Part shown: piece by piece, positions 1-5,764 of the stretch | Layout of the letters: each line of letters opens with the position of its first letter | Position numbering within the stretch: the first letter of the stretch is position 1 | Assembly (NCBI GenBank): GCA_016302015.1 | Contig: JAEDOJ010000042.1 | Span: 1-9,266 of the forward strand | Length of the DNA: 9,266 nt | From: Oscillospiraceae bacterium | GTDB lineage: Bacteria; Bacillota_A; Clostridia; Oscillospirales; Oscillospiraceae | Direction: 5' to 3' | Program-made: the position numbers and the translations under genes | Notes under the pieces: generated by a model | What the model was told of the DNA's origin: nothing | What the model saw: only the letters and a program-made list of their open reading frames with translations | The model's database searches: none

Positions 1-1
1 G

Positions 2-481
2 GAGGACACCGGCGGGGAATTGCCCGGGGTGTATTTCACCGGGGAAGCCAAGGCCGGCTGTGAGGTCTACCTGCGTCTTTCCGGGGTGGATTGTTCCCGG
101 AAGGTGCGGGCGGATGTCAATGTGGAGGTCAACGGCGAGGAGCTGGAGGGGATGGCTGTCCGTGTGTTCAAGCGGCGCAATGATATCATGGGCTATGAGC
201 TGGAGGACGGAAGAGTGCTGAATCTGCTGGCAGAGGGACGGTTGGTGAATCTGGCCTCCGGCAACGGTCATCCCGCAGAGATCATGGATACCAGCTTCGC
301 TGTTCAGGCACTGTCTCTGGAATATTTGCTGAAGCACGGAAAAAATCTGGAAAAGCAGGTCTATGAGGTGCCCAAGGCCATTGACGACGAGGTTTCCCGT
401 CTGAAGCTGAAGGGCGCGGGTCTGAAGATTGACGTCCTCACCCCGGAACAGGAGGCCTATCTTTCCGGCTGGAAAGTATAA
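2..481 (+). CDS. ahcY: S-adenosylhomocysteine hydrolase, C-terminal part (cut by left edge)
   Basis: The enzyme splits S-adenosylhomocysteine into adenosine and homocysteine in the cytoplasm, which relieves product inhibition of methyltransferases. The frame is open to the left edge, so the true start lies outside the window. The diagnostic stretch is LLAEGRLVNLASGNGHPAEI followed by MDTSFAVQALSLEYL, then VYEVPKAIDDEVSRLKLKG and a C-terminus ending LTPEQEAYLSGWKV. That end resembles the short Thermotoga-type enzymes and lacks the lysine/tyrosine tail (KPDHYRY) of the long form. Roughly the first 35 visible residues, before DVNVEVNGEELEG, do not show the expected DG-I--N-GHF--E segment, so the reading there may be disturbed. 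It is followed by a strong hairpin terminator. Family assignment is firm from the last 120 residues; the state of the left edge is uncertain. Confidence 0.9.
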   Translation, partial: EDTGGELPGVYFTGEAKAGCEVYLRLSGVDCSRKVRADVNVEVNGEELEGMAVRVFKRRNDIMGYELEDGRVLNLLAEGRLVNLASGNGHPAEIMDTSFAVQALSLEYLLKHGKNLEKQVYEVPKAIDDEVSRLKLKGAGLKIDVLTPEQEAYLSGWKV

Positions 482-494
482 ATTGCAAAAAACG

Positions 495-541
495 GCAGCT
501 CTCAACTCCGGCGGGGTTGAGAGCTGCATAATTTTTATTTT
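495..541. terminator. Bidirectional rho-independent terminator between ahcY and the glycosyltransferase gene
   Basis: A perfect 12-bp stem (495-506 with 516-527, arms GCAGCTCTCAAC and GTTGAGAGCTGC) closes a 9-base loop. On the plus strand it is followed by ATAATTTTTATTTT. On the minus strand it is followed by a T-run (complement of 487-492). It therefore suits both ahcY from the left and the convergent glycosyltransferase gene, whose stop codon at 535-537 lies just beside the stem. Confidence 0.9.
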
Positions 542-1521
542 CCCAAAAGGGCTTTGATTTTGAAAATCATCCGCACCGTGGAGTAACGACCCTTCAAAAG
601 CAGACGGTGGATCAGCGCTTTGTTGCTGTCCAGCTTGGGAAGATAGGGATTTTCGGCAAAGTCCGGGAAATGCTCCTCCATATATGCCCGGAAGTCCCGG
701 ATCAGATGGTGCTTCCGGTCAATGGTCAGCACACGGACGGTGGCTGCCAGCCAGATGTGCTGGATGGCCTGAAATTCGATTTCCGCTTTGCTGTTCGGAT
801 AGAAGCCGTGCTCCCGGTACCAGCCCACGATGTCGTCAAAGGCGGCGAGGATCTCCACGTTCCGCTCCACGTTGGTGTTGTTCATGGTGCTGCCTTCCCG
901 CTGGAGGTAGTGATAGTACGCTCCGGGAAGACGGAGGGCGGTCTGGGCAACCGCCAGAATTTTCGTCACCACACGAATGTCCTCGTACCAGATTTTGGTG
1001 GGGAACTCAATGGCGAAATCGGTGAATAAGGTTTTTCGATAGGCACGGTTCCAGGGAGCCATGACGCCGAAGTAAAGCTCGGGGACGTCTTTGACGGGAA
1101 ATACCCGGCCGGAGGGACAGTCCTCGTGAAGCTGACCGATCTCCTTGCCGTCTTTTTCCACCAGAGCGCCGAAGAGAATCAGGTCTGCGGCATTTTCCCT
1201 GACCGCTGCGGAAAGCTCGGCAATGAGATTTTCGGAAAGATAATCGTCTCCGTCCAGAAAAAGCAGGTACTCTCCCGCGGCACGGGCAATGCCTGTGTTT
1301 CTGGCAGCGCCGGCGCCGCCGTTGGGCTGGTGAATGGCCTGAATTTTGCCGGGATAGCGGGCTGCGTAGTCGTCACAGATTTTTCCGCAGCCGTCGGGGG
1401 AGCCGTCGTCCACCAGCAGCAGCTCATAATCCTGACAGGTCTGGTGCAGGACGGAGTCAATGCATTTGGGCAGATAGTCTTCAATTTTATAAACCGGAAC
1501 GATGAGACTGAAGGTTGGCAT
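535..1521 (-). CDS. Family 2 glycosyltransferase (GT-A fold)
   Basis: A 328-residue cytoplasmic enzyme that probably transfers a sugar from a nucleotide-sugar donor to a cell-surface glycan. Acceptor and sugar cannot be read from sequence. The N-terminal GT2 domain begins FSLIVPVYKIEDYLPKCIDS, with the nucleotide-binding VDDGS at residues 37-41. The metal-binding DxD motif is DGDD (90-93), and an ED pair (180-181, in WYEDIR) fits the catalytic-base position. PWNR (156-159) and REGSTM (208-213) are typical of this subfamily. No transmembrane segment is evident. I chose the ATG at 1521 over an in-frame GTG at 1530, because an AAGGAG at 1535-1530 sits 8 bases before the ATG and overlaps the GTG. 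It is the second gene of an operon, 17 bases after the CYTH gene. Confidence 0.88.
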   Translation of the reverse strand: MPTFSLIVPVYKIEDYLPKCIDSVLHQTCQDYELLLVDDGSPDGCGKICDDYAARYPGKIQAIHQPNGGAGAARNTGIARAAGEYLLFLDGDDYLSENLIAELSAAVRENAADLILFGALVEKDGKEIGQLHEDCPSGRVFPVKDVPELYFGVMAPWNRAYRKTLFTDFAIEFPTKIWYEDIRVVTKILAVAQTALRLPGAYYHYLQREGSTMNNTNVERNVEILAAFDDIVGWYREHGFYPNSKAEIEFQAIQHIWLAATVRVLTIDRKHHLIRDFRAYMEEHFPDFAENPYLPKLDSNKALIHRLLLKGRYSTVRMIFKIKALLGK

Positions 1522-1529
1522 CTTTGTCA

Positions 1530-1535
1530 CTCCTT
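1530..1535 (-). promoter_or_regulatory. Ribosome binding site that fixes the glycosyltransferase start
   Basis: AAGGAG on the minus strand, 8 bases before ATG 1521. The alternative in-frame GTG at 1530 shares its first base with this motif and could not use it. Confidence 0.75.
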
Positions 1536-1538
1536 CCC

Positions 1539-2144
1539 TTATTTCAAGCTTCTGGCTCTGGCGTGCTTGCTGTATGGCTGCTCGGTCAGGCCGTAACGCT
1601 CTGCCAGCCTGTCCGCAAAGGCCTTCACGGTTTCTCCGTTGCCTTCGTACAGCTCCAGCTCCAATTCGATCAGGGGCAGCTCTTCAGAAGCGCCGTGGAG
1701 AAGCCCGCAGTCTGCCGCCAATTCTGCCTTCGTCCCGTCGGGGAAACGGAGCATGAGGCAGCGGCGGACAAATTTCGCCCCGCAGACCGGAGCGATATCC
1801 CCCTCGCCGAACAGCAGGAGCAGTTCCTTGGGAGCGCCTGCCAGCAGAAGCTGTTCCATGGCGGCTTCGTCCGGCCGGGAAGCCGTGACCTGCCATTCGC
1901 CCCGCATATGGGCAACGCCTGTGGGCGTTTTGACGCAGACGATGCTCTCTTCCCCCTCCATACGGTGGCGCAGCGTCCAGTGGCGGGACGCAAACCGCTC
2001 CTCAGGGGAGTCGTAATAGGTCGTCCGCATGGGACGTTCCAGCCACGTCCCCTCTGCCAGTCCGTTGACCTCGGGATCGGCAACAATCTGATCCAAAATG
2101 TCCCTTGAAGGGACGCTCAGCTTATATTCCAGTTCTTTTCCCAT
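1539..2144 (-). CDS. CYTH-domain protein (triphosphate tunnel family)
   Basis: A 201-residue protein of the CYTH / triphosphate tunnel metalloenzyme superfamily, whose members hydrolyse inorganic tripolyphosphate or thiamine triphosphate, or make cAMP. The signature ExExK is ELEYK at residues 4-8. Further tunnel residues follow in the usual order: YYDS (43-46), a basic pair LRHR (58-61), K72 in CVKTP, E83 in GEWQV, R127/R128, the acidic strand IELELE (159-164), and a C-terminal SKHARA (192-197). Length suits a stand-alone CYTH domain with no CHAD domain. Start is ATG 2144, with AGGGAGGG about 7 bases upstream. It is the promoter-proximal gene of the operon with the glycosyltransferase. Family assignment is strong; the substrate is unknown, and triphosphatase activity is the likeliest for a bacterial stand-alone member. 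Confidence 0.87.
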   Translation of the reverse strand: MGKELEYKLSVPSRDILDQIVADPEVNGLAEGTWLERPMRTTYYDSPEERFASRHWTLRHRMEGEESIVCVKTPTGVAHMRGEWQVTASRPDEAAMEQLLLAGAPKELLLLFGEGDIAPVCGAKFVRRCLMLRFPDGTKAELAADCGLLHGASEELPLIELELELYEGNGETVKAFADRLAERYGLTEQPYSKHARARSLK

Positions 2145-2173
2145 AAAAATCCCTCCCTACTTCACTTAGTTCT

Positions 2174-2202
2174 ATCATACCCGATTCCGGAATTCTTGTC
2201 AA
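2174..2202 (-). promoter_or_regulatory. Sigma-A type promoter of the CYTH-glycosyltransferase operon
   Basis: On the minus strand a perfect -35 TTGACA (2202-2197) is separated by exactly 17 bases from -10 TATGAT (2179-2174). Transcription would begin near 2167, about 23 bases before the ATG. The spacer contains a 10-bp palindrome ATTCCGGAAT (2184-2193), which could be an operator or chance. Confidence 0.85.
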
Positions 2203-2221
2203 TTATTTCCCGGTGCATTTC

Positions 2222-2254
2222 CCGACAGATTTGGTGGGAAAAATCTGGTATGAT
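2222..2254 (+). promoter_or_regulatory. Putative spoIIE promoter (extended -10, long spacer)
   Basis: TGGTATGAT (2246-2254) is an extended -10 about 32 bases before the spoIIE start. No good -35 lies at 17 bases. CCGACA (2222-2227) lies 21 bases upstream, which recalls the long spacers known at Bacillus spoIIE and spoIIG promoters that Spo0A activates. Its reverse complement TGTCGGG matches the Spo0A box TGTCGAA at 5 of 7 positions. This is a suggestion only. Confidence 0.4.
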
Positions 2255-2286
2255 CTTCCTGAAAAAAGCGTTGGGGAGATGAGAAG

Positions 2287-2886
2287 GTGAGGGGAATTCA
2301 TCCGTATTTGCCGGAACGAACCTTGCATAGGGGCAGAAAACTGTCAGAGCAGGGAAAGCTGGCACGGGACTGCCTGCTGCTGGCAGGCGGGGCGGTTGCC
2401 TTGTCGGGGATAGCGCCGGGAGGCTATGCCATGCCCTTTGCCGCCTGCCTGATCCTCGCCCAGCCCTTCGGCCTGCGGTCGCTGGCAGCGGCGCTGGGCG
2501 CGCTGGGAGGTTACTTCTTCCGGCTGGGCGGCGTGGAGGCCATGGAACAAATGGCCATGTGCATTCTCTGCCTGGCTGCGGTGGCGGTGTTTCAGGGGAC
2601 AAGCCTTCCGGCAAGAGTCTGGTTCTGGCCGGTGATGGCCGGAGGCATCAGCGCCGTGCTGGGAACCGTGGGCCTCTTCGGAGGAAGAGACGGTATTCCG
2701 AGGCGCCGTACAGGGAAAACAGAAGCAGCAATTGCTCCTGCTGGCGCTGGTGGCAGGCGGGCTGGCCGGCGTTCCCGGAACGCCGGATCTGGGGCTGGCG
2801 GTGGGTCTTGCTCTGTGCGCCGCCCTGCGGGAGCTGTTTCCCTGTGTTGCGGTGGCTGCGGCGCTGCAGTTGTGCGGCAGCTATGA
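2287..2886 (+). CDS. spoIIE: SpoIIE, N-terminal membrane part (frameshifted)
   Basis: Together with the following entry this forms one spoIIE gene of about 630 codons. SpoIIE is the stage II sporulation serine phosphatase, which sits at the polar septum and dephosphorylates SpoIIAA to release sigma-F in the forespore. This frame starts at GTG 2287, with GGGGAG (2274-2279) 7 bases upstream. It encodes a hydrophobic multi-pass region with GIAPGGYAMPFAACLILAQP, then FGLRSLAAALGALGGYFF and further segments, typical of the SpoIIE membrane domain. After about 2680 it stops looking like protein and becomes Arg/Gly-rich until the stop at 2884-2886. The true continuation is in the +1 frame (EEETVFRGAVQGKQKQQ, then LLLLALVAGG). 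As read, a truncated 199-residue product results, of which only the first 130 or so residues are authentic. The break is a one-base insertion or two-base loss, either a real mutation or a consensus error. Confidence 0.75.
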   Translation: MRGIHPYLPERTLHRGRKLSEQGKLARDCLLLAGGAVALSGIAPGGYAMPFAACLILAQPFGLRSLAAALGALGGYFFRLGGVEAMEQMAMCILCLAAVAVFQGTSLPARVWFWPVMAGGISAVLGTVGLFGGRDGIPRRRTGKTEAAIAPAGAGGRRAGRRSRNAGSGAGGGSCSVRRPAGAVSLCCGGCGAAVVRQL

Positions 2887-4177
2887 ACCGGGACTGACCG
2901 TGTGCCTTTTGCTGCCGCCCCTCCTGTGCAGCTTTGGCGCCTGGTCTGATACCTTCCTGACCCTGAGCTTTCTGGCGGCACCCTGCTTCGGCTGGCTCCT
3001 GACGGGAACGCTGAACACCGGGCTGATCCTCAGCACTGCGCTGGGGGTGGCGGTGGGAACCCTCCTTCGCCAGTGGAAATATGTGCCGCTGGGGCTGGTG
3101 ACAGAGCAGCAGAATGTGGCGGCGGTACGCCTGGAATCCGCTGCGGGGATTTTGGATCTGCTCCGGCTGCAGCTTCCCATGGAGGAAACTACCTCGGTTT
3201 CCGAGGCGGAAAGCGTCTATGACGGTGCGGCGGAGCAGGTCTGCCGCTGCTGCGGACGGTTTCACCGGTGCTGGGAGCAAAAGGCAAAGGAAACCTTTAC
3301 CGCACTGATGGAGGCGTCGAAGCCCATGATCCACCGGGGAGTTGCCCTCCCGGAGGATTTTTCTCAGAGCTTCAAGGACAACTGCTGTCACCTTGAGGGC
3401 TTTATCACGGCGGTAAATCAGGAGCTGGAGGGAATGCTCTTCCGCCGGCGCTTCCAGATGGAGCTGAGAGAAAGCAGAGCGGTGCTTTCAGAGGAGCTGC
3501 TGTGTCTGGCGGACTTTCTCCGGGCTGCGGCCTGGGAAGAGGAACCTCAGCCTCCGGCCTATCGTCCCATGGTGGGCGCCTGCACCGTAGGAAAGGGAGG
3601 CAGCAAAATCAGCGGAGACCGGGGAGCCTGTTTTGCGGGCATCCATCAGGATTATTACGTCCTTCTCTGCGACGGCATGGGAACGGGAGAGGAGGCCTCC
3701 AAATGCAGCGGGGAAACCCTCCATCTGCTGGAGCGGCTCCTGCGCGCCGGGGTTGACCCGGAGGCGGCGCTGAAAATATTAAACGGCATGGAGCTGCTGC
3801 GCGCCACAGACCGGTATACCACGGTGGATCTGCTGCGGATCAATCTGGTCACGGGGAAGGCCGTCCTCTATAAATGGGGCTCGGCGCCCTCCTATTGGCG
3901 CAGCGGGGATCAGATGAAAAAAATCGGGACAGCTTCGCCGCCGCCGGGGGTGGGGGTGGGAGGAGACCACACACCGGAGCAGTATCCGCTGTCCCTTCGG
4001 AGGGGGGAAATGCTGGTTCTTGCAAGTGACGGAGCAATGGGGGCGGAGACAGAGGCTGCCATAGCGGAATACCCCGGCTCATCCGTCCATGAGCTGGCGG
4101 CGCTGCTGATCACCGGCCTCCGTGCGGAGGATGATATTTCGGCGGTAGTGATCTCTTTGAAACCCTGTCCGTCCTGA
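2732..4177 (+). CDS. spoIIE: SpoIIE, remaining membrane segments, linker and PP2C phosphatase domain
   Basis: Continuation of spoIIE in the other frame. Coding character reaches back to about 2681, and the first usable start codon in this frame is TTG 2732, so the listed start is nominal. It begins with further transmembrane segments. A linker follows with the conserved cysteine cluster CRCCGRFHRCW (3242-3274), then the PPM/PP2C domain. Metal-binding and catalytic motifs are present: CDGMGTGEEA (aspartate codon at 3671), TTVDLLRINLVTGKA, KWGSAPSYW, ASDGAMG (aspartate codon at 4028) and AEDDISAVV (4124-4150). The active site is therefore intact, and loss of function, if real, comes only from the frameshift near 2680. 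The usual downstream neighbours in Firmicutes (tilS, hpt, ftsH) are absent. The family call is very secure. Confidence 0.85.
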   Translation: MLLLALVAGGLAGVPGTPDLGLAVGLALCAALRELFPCVAVAAALQLCGSYEPGLTVCLLLPPLLCSFGAWSDTFLTLSFLAAPCFGWLLTGTLNTGLILSTALGVAVGTLLRQWKYVPLGLVTEQQNVAAVRLESAAGILDLLRLQLPMEETTSVSEAESVYDGAAEQVCRCCGRFHRCWEQKAKETFTALMEASKPMIHRGVALPEDFSQSFKDNCCHLEGFITAVNQELEGMLFRRRFQMELRESRAVLSEELLCLADFLRAAAWEEEPQPPAYRPMVGACTVGKGGSKISGDRGACFAGIHQDYYVLLCDGMGTGEEASKCSGETLHLLERLLRAGVDPEAALKILNGMELLRATDRYTTVDLLRINLVTGKAVLYKWGSAPSYWRSGDQMKKIGTASPPPGVGVGGDHTPEQYPLSLRRGEMLVLASDGAMGAETEAAIAEYPGSSVHELAALLITGLRAEDDISAVVISLKPCPS

Positions 4178-4239
4178 TGCATCATACCACATATAGAACG
4201 CTGATTTTGTCGAAATACAATATCTTGAGGAAAAAATTT

Positions 4240-4285
4240 CCGAAAACCGGGGAAACCAAGGGGTTCTTCGGTTTTCGGATTTTTT
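4240..4285 (+). terminator. Probable spoIIE terminator
   Basis: A 10-bp stem CCGAAAACCG (4240-4249) pairs with CGGTTTTCGG (4269-4278), with weaker pairing inside the loop, and is followed by A then six T (4280-4285). It sits 62 bases after the spoIIE stop and before the promoter of the next small gene. A second TTTTCGGAAA copy (4282-4291) could pair with the left arm instead (4237-4246). Confidence 0.7.
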
Positions 4286-4301
4286 CGGAAAAAACAGGGG
4301 C

Positions 4302-4330
4302 TTTTCCTTCTGCCCGTGATGTGGTATACT
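4302..4330 (+). promoter_or_regulatory. Putative promoter of the Cys-rich small membrane protein gene
   Basis: TGGTATACT (4322-4330) is an extended -10. The -35 at the 17-base position, TTTTCC (4302-4307), is weak. The start codon lies 38 bases downstream. It follows directly after the spoIIE terminator, so this gene is probably its own unit. Confidence 0.5.
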
Positions 4331-4368
4331 GAACCCGGACAGAAGCGTGAACCTTTGGAGGTGGGAGT

Positions 4369-4533
4369 ATGCTCGACTGGCTTGCGGGCAATTTGGCGAC
4401 GGTGATCGTCTGCGTTGTGCTGATTCTGCTTGTGGGATGCACTGTTGCAGCCCTTGTGAGAAGAAGTAAGCAGGGGAAAACCGCCTGCGGCTGCGGCTGT
4501 GAGGGCTGCGGGATTTGCAAAAAAGACGCCTGA
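4369..4533 (+). CDS. FeoB-associated-type Cys-rich small membrane protein
   Basis: A 54-residue gene, starting at ATG with GGAGG (4357-4361) 7 bases upstream. The product has a short N-terminus MLDWLAGN, one transmembrane helix (about residues 9-30, LATVIVCVVLILLVGCTVAA), a basic stop-transfer RRSKQGK, and a C-terminal cluster ACGCGCEGCGIC (five cysteines in residues 40-50) ending KKDA. This layout is that of the FeoB-associated Cys-rich membrane protein family (Pfam PF12669). Those proteins usually lie next to the ferrous iron transporter genes feoA/feoB; no feo gene is visible here. The cytoplasmic cysteines could bind iron or an iron-sulfur cluster; that role is inference. The stop codon lies inside the stem of the following terminator. 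The family call rests on architecture and cysteine pattern. Confidence 0.8.
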   Translation: MLDWLAGNLATVIVCVVLILLVGCTVAALVRRSKQGKTACGCGCEGCGICKKDA

Positions 4534-4557
4534 ACCGAAAGGTTCAGGCGTTATTTT
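4526..4557. terminator. Bidirectional terminator between the small protein gene and ychF
   Basis: A perfect 11-bp stem ACGCCTGAACC (4526-4536) and GGTTCAGGCGT (4541-4551) closes a GAAA tetraloop. The plus strand continues TATTTTATA. The minus strand continues into a run of six T (complement of 4519-4524). It serves both convergent genes. The stop codon of the small protein (4531-4533) is inside the stem, and the ychF stop is 4 bases away. Confidence 0.9.
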
Positions 4558-5653
4558 ATACGTTGAACAGGAAGTTGACGATGTCGCCGTCCTTCATCAC
4601 ATATTCCTTGCCCTCGCTGCGAACCAGACCCTTCGCCTTGGCGGCGGCCATGGTGCCGCAGGCCTTCATATCCGCAAAGGAGATCACCTCTGCACGGATG
4701 AAGCCACGCTCAAAGTCGCTGTGAATCTTTCCGGCCGCCTGGGGAGCCTTGGTGCCCTTCTTAATGGTCCAGGCCCGGCACTCGTCGCTGCCGGCGGTGA
4801 GGAAGGAAATCAGTCCCAGCAGATCATAGCTCGCCTTGATCAGCCGATCCAGACCGGACTGCTTCAAGCCCAGCTCTTCCATGAACATGGCCTTCTCTTC
4901 GGGATCGTCCAGCTCGGCGATATCCGCCTCCAGCTTGGCGCAGATGGGCAGAACCAGAGAGCCTTCCTCATCGGCCAGCTCCTTTACCTGCCGGAAATAG
5001 GGGTTCTCCTCCGCCTGCTCCACATCACTTTCGGAAATGTTGGCGGCGTAGATGGTGCGCTTCAGGGTCAACAGATCGGAGGTGGCGATCAATGCCCGCT
5101 CCTCGTCGGTGCAGTCGTAGGTGCGGGCCAGCTTGCCCTCGTTCAAATGCTTCAGCAGACCCTGAAATACTTCTACTTCCTTCACGAACCGCTTGTCCCC
5201 GCCCTTGGCGGCCTTCTGCGCCTTGTCAATGCGCCGCTCGCACATCTCCACATCGGAGAAAATCAGTTCCAGATTGATAATGTCAATGTCCCGCAGGGGA
5301 TCGGTGCTGCCCTCCACATGGGTGACGTTGGAATCGTCAAAGCAACGTACCACATGGATGATGGCGTCGGTGGTGCGGATGTTGGACAGGAATTTGTTGC
5401 CCAGACCTTCTCCCCTGGAGGCGCCCTTGACCAGACCGGCAATGTCCACAAATTCAATGACGGCGGGGGTGAACTTCTTGGGGTTGTGCAGATCGCGGAG
5501 CCATTCCAGACGTTCGTCGGGAACGGCGACCACCCCTACGTTGGGGTCGATGGTGCAGAATGCGTAGTTGTCCGCAGGAATGCCCGCGTTGGTAATTGCG
5601 TTAAACAGAGTGGACTTGCCCACGTTGGGAAGCCCCACGATACCTAATTTCAT
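4556..5653 (-). CDS. ychF: YchF/Ola1-family ribosome-associated ATPase
   Basis: A 365-residue cytoplasmic P-loop protein of the Obg/OLA1 group, which binds ribosomes and hydrolyses ATP rather than GTP. The P-loop GLPNVGKST is at residues 7-15, switch region FCTIDPNVG at 32-40, and DIAG (G3) at 70-73. The G4 position is NISE (205-208) instead of NKxD, the change known to shift specificity to ATP. The cysteine in FCTIDPN (C33) corresponds to the redox-sensitive cysteine of E. coli YchF. A coiled-coil helical region (about 125-175) and a C-terminal TGS domain (about 280-363, with KIHSDFERGFIRAEV and GKEYVMKDGDIVNFLFNV) complete the family layout at its usual length. The start is ATG 5653 with AAGGAG 10 bases upstream. 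It has its own promoter and terminator. Confidence 0.97.
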   Translation of the reverse strand: MKLGIVGLPNVGKSTLFNAITNAGIPADNYAFCTIDPNVGVVAVPDERLEWLRDLHNPKKFTPAVIEFVDIAGLVKGASRGEGLGNKFLSNIRTTDAIIHVVRCFDDSNVTHVEGSTDPLRDIDIINLELIFSDVEMCERRIDKAQKAAKGGDKRFVKEVEVFQGLLKHLNEGKLARTYDCTDEERALIATSDLLTLKRTIYAANISESDVEQAEENPYFRQVKELADEEGSLVLPICAKLEADIAELDDPEEKAMFMEELGLKQSGLDRLIKASYDLLGLISFLTAGSDECRAWTIKKGTKAPQAAGKIHSDFERGFIRAEVISFADMKACGTMAAAKAKGLVRSEGKEYVMKDGDIVNFLFNV

Positions 5654-5706
5654 ACGGCTCTTTCTCCTTGTGTCATCTTGTTGGATCAGGTTACCCTTTT
5701 TCCACC

Positions 5707-5735
5707 AATATACACGCTGCCGGGGAATTTGTCAA
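5707..5735 (-). promoter_or_regulatory. Sigma-A type promoter of ychF
   Basis: On the minus strand a perfect -35 TTGACA (5735-5730) lies 17 bases from -10 TATATT (5712-5707), giving a leader of about 45 bases. A second TTGACA on the opposite strand (5744-5749) forms a 6-bp inverted repeat with the -35 across 8 bases, but no -10 is found for a plus-strand promoter. Confidence 0.85.
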
Positions 5736-5764
5736 ATGAATTCTTGACAGGCTGCGGGAAATCC

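Noticed and set aside
2279..2290. Three-codon open frame ATG-AGA-AGG-TGA overlapping the spoIIE GTG start
   Set aside because: It is possible as a coupling leader but too short to support; it probably results from the purine-rich ribosome binding region.
2559..2897. Open frame overlapping spoIIE on the plus strand in a third frame
   Set aside because: It is a high-GC shadow rich in Trp, Arg, Gly and Cys, with no family resemblance, and it lies inside authentic SpoIIE coding sequence.
2648..3391. Long minus-strand open frame antisense to spoIIE (247 codons)
   Set aside because: Its composition is that of an antisense shadow, with no recognisable domain or ribosome binding site, while the plus strand encodes conserved SpoIIE.
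4208..4214. Perfect Spo0A-box match TGTCGAA between spoIIE and the small Cys-rich gene
   Set aside because: A 7-base motif is expected about once by chance in a window of this size on two strands. It lies far from either promoter -10, in the spoIIE trailer.
4499..5647. 382-codon plus-strand open frame antisense to ychF
   Set aside because: It mirrors the ychF codon pattern, has no independent signals, and begins inside the 3' end of the small Cys-rich gene and its terminator.
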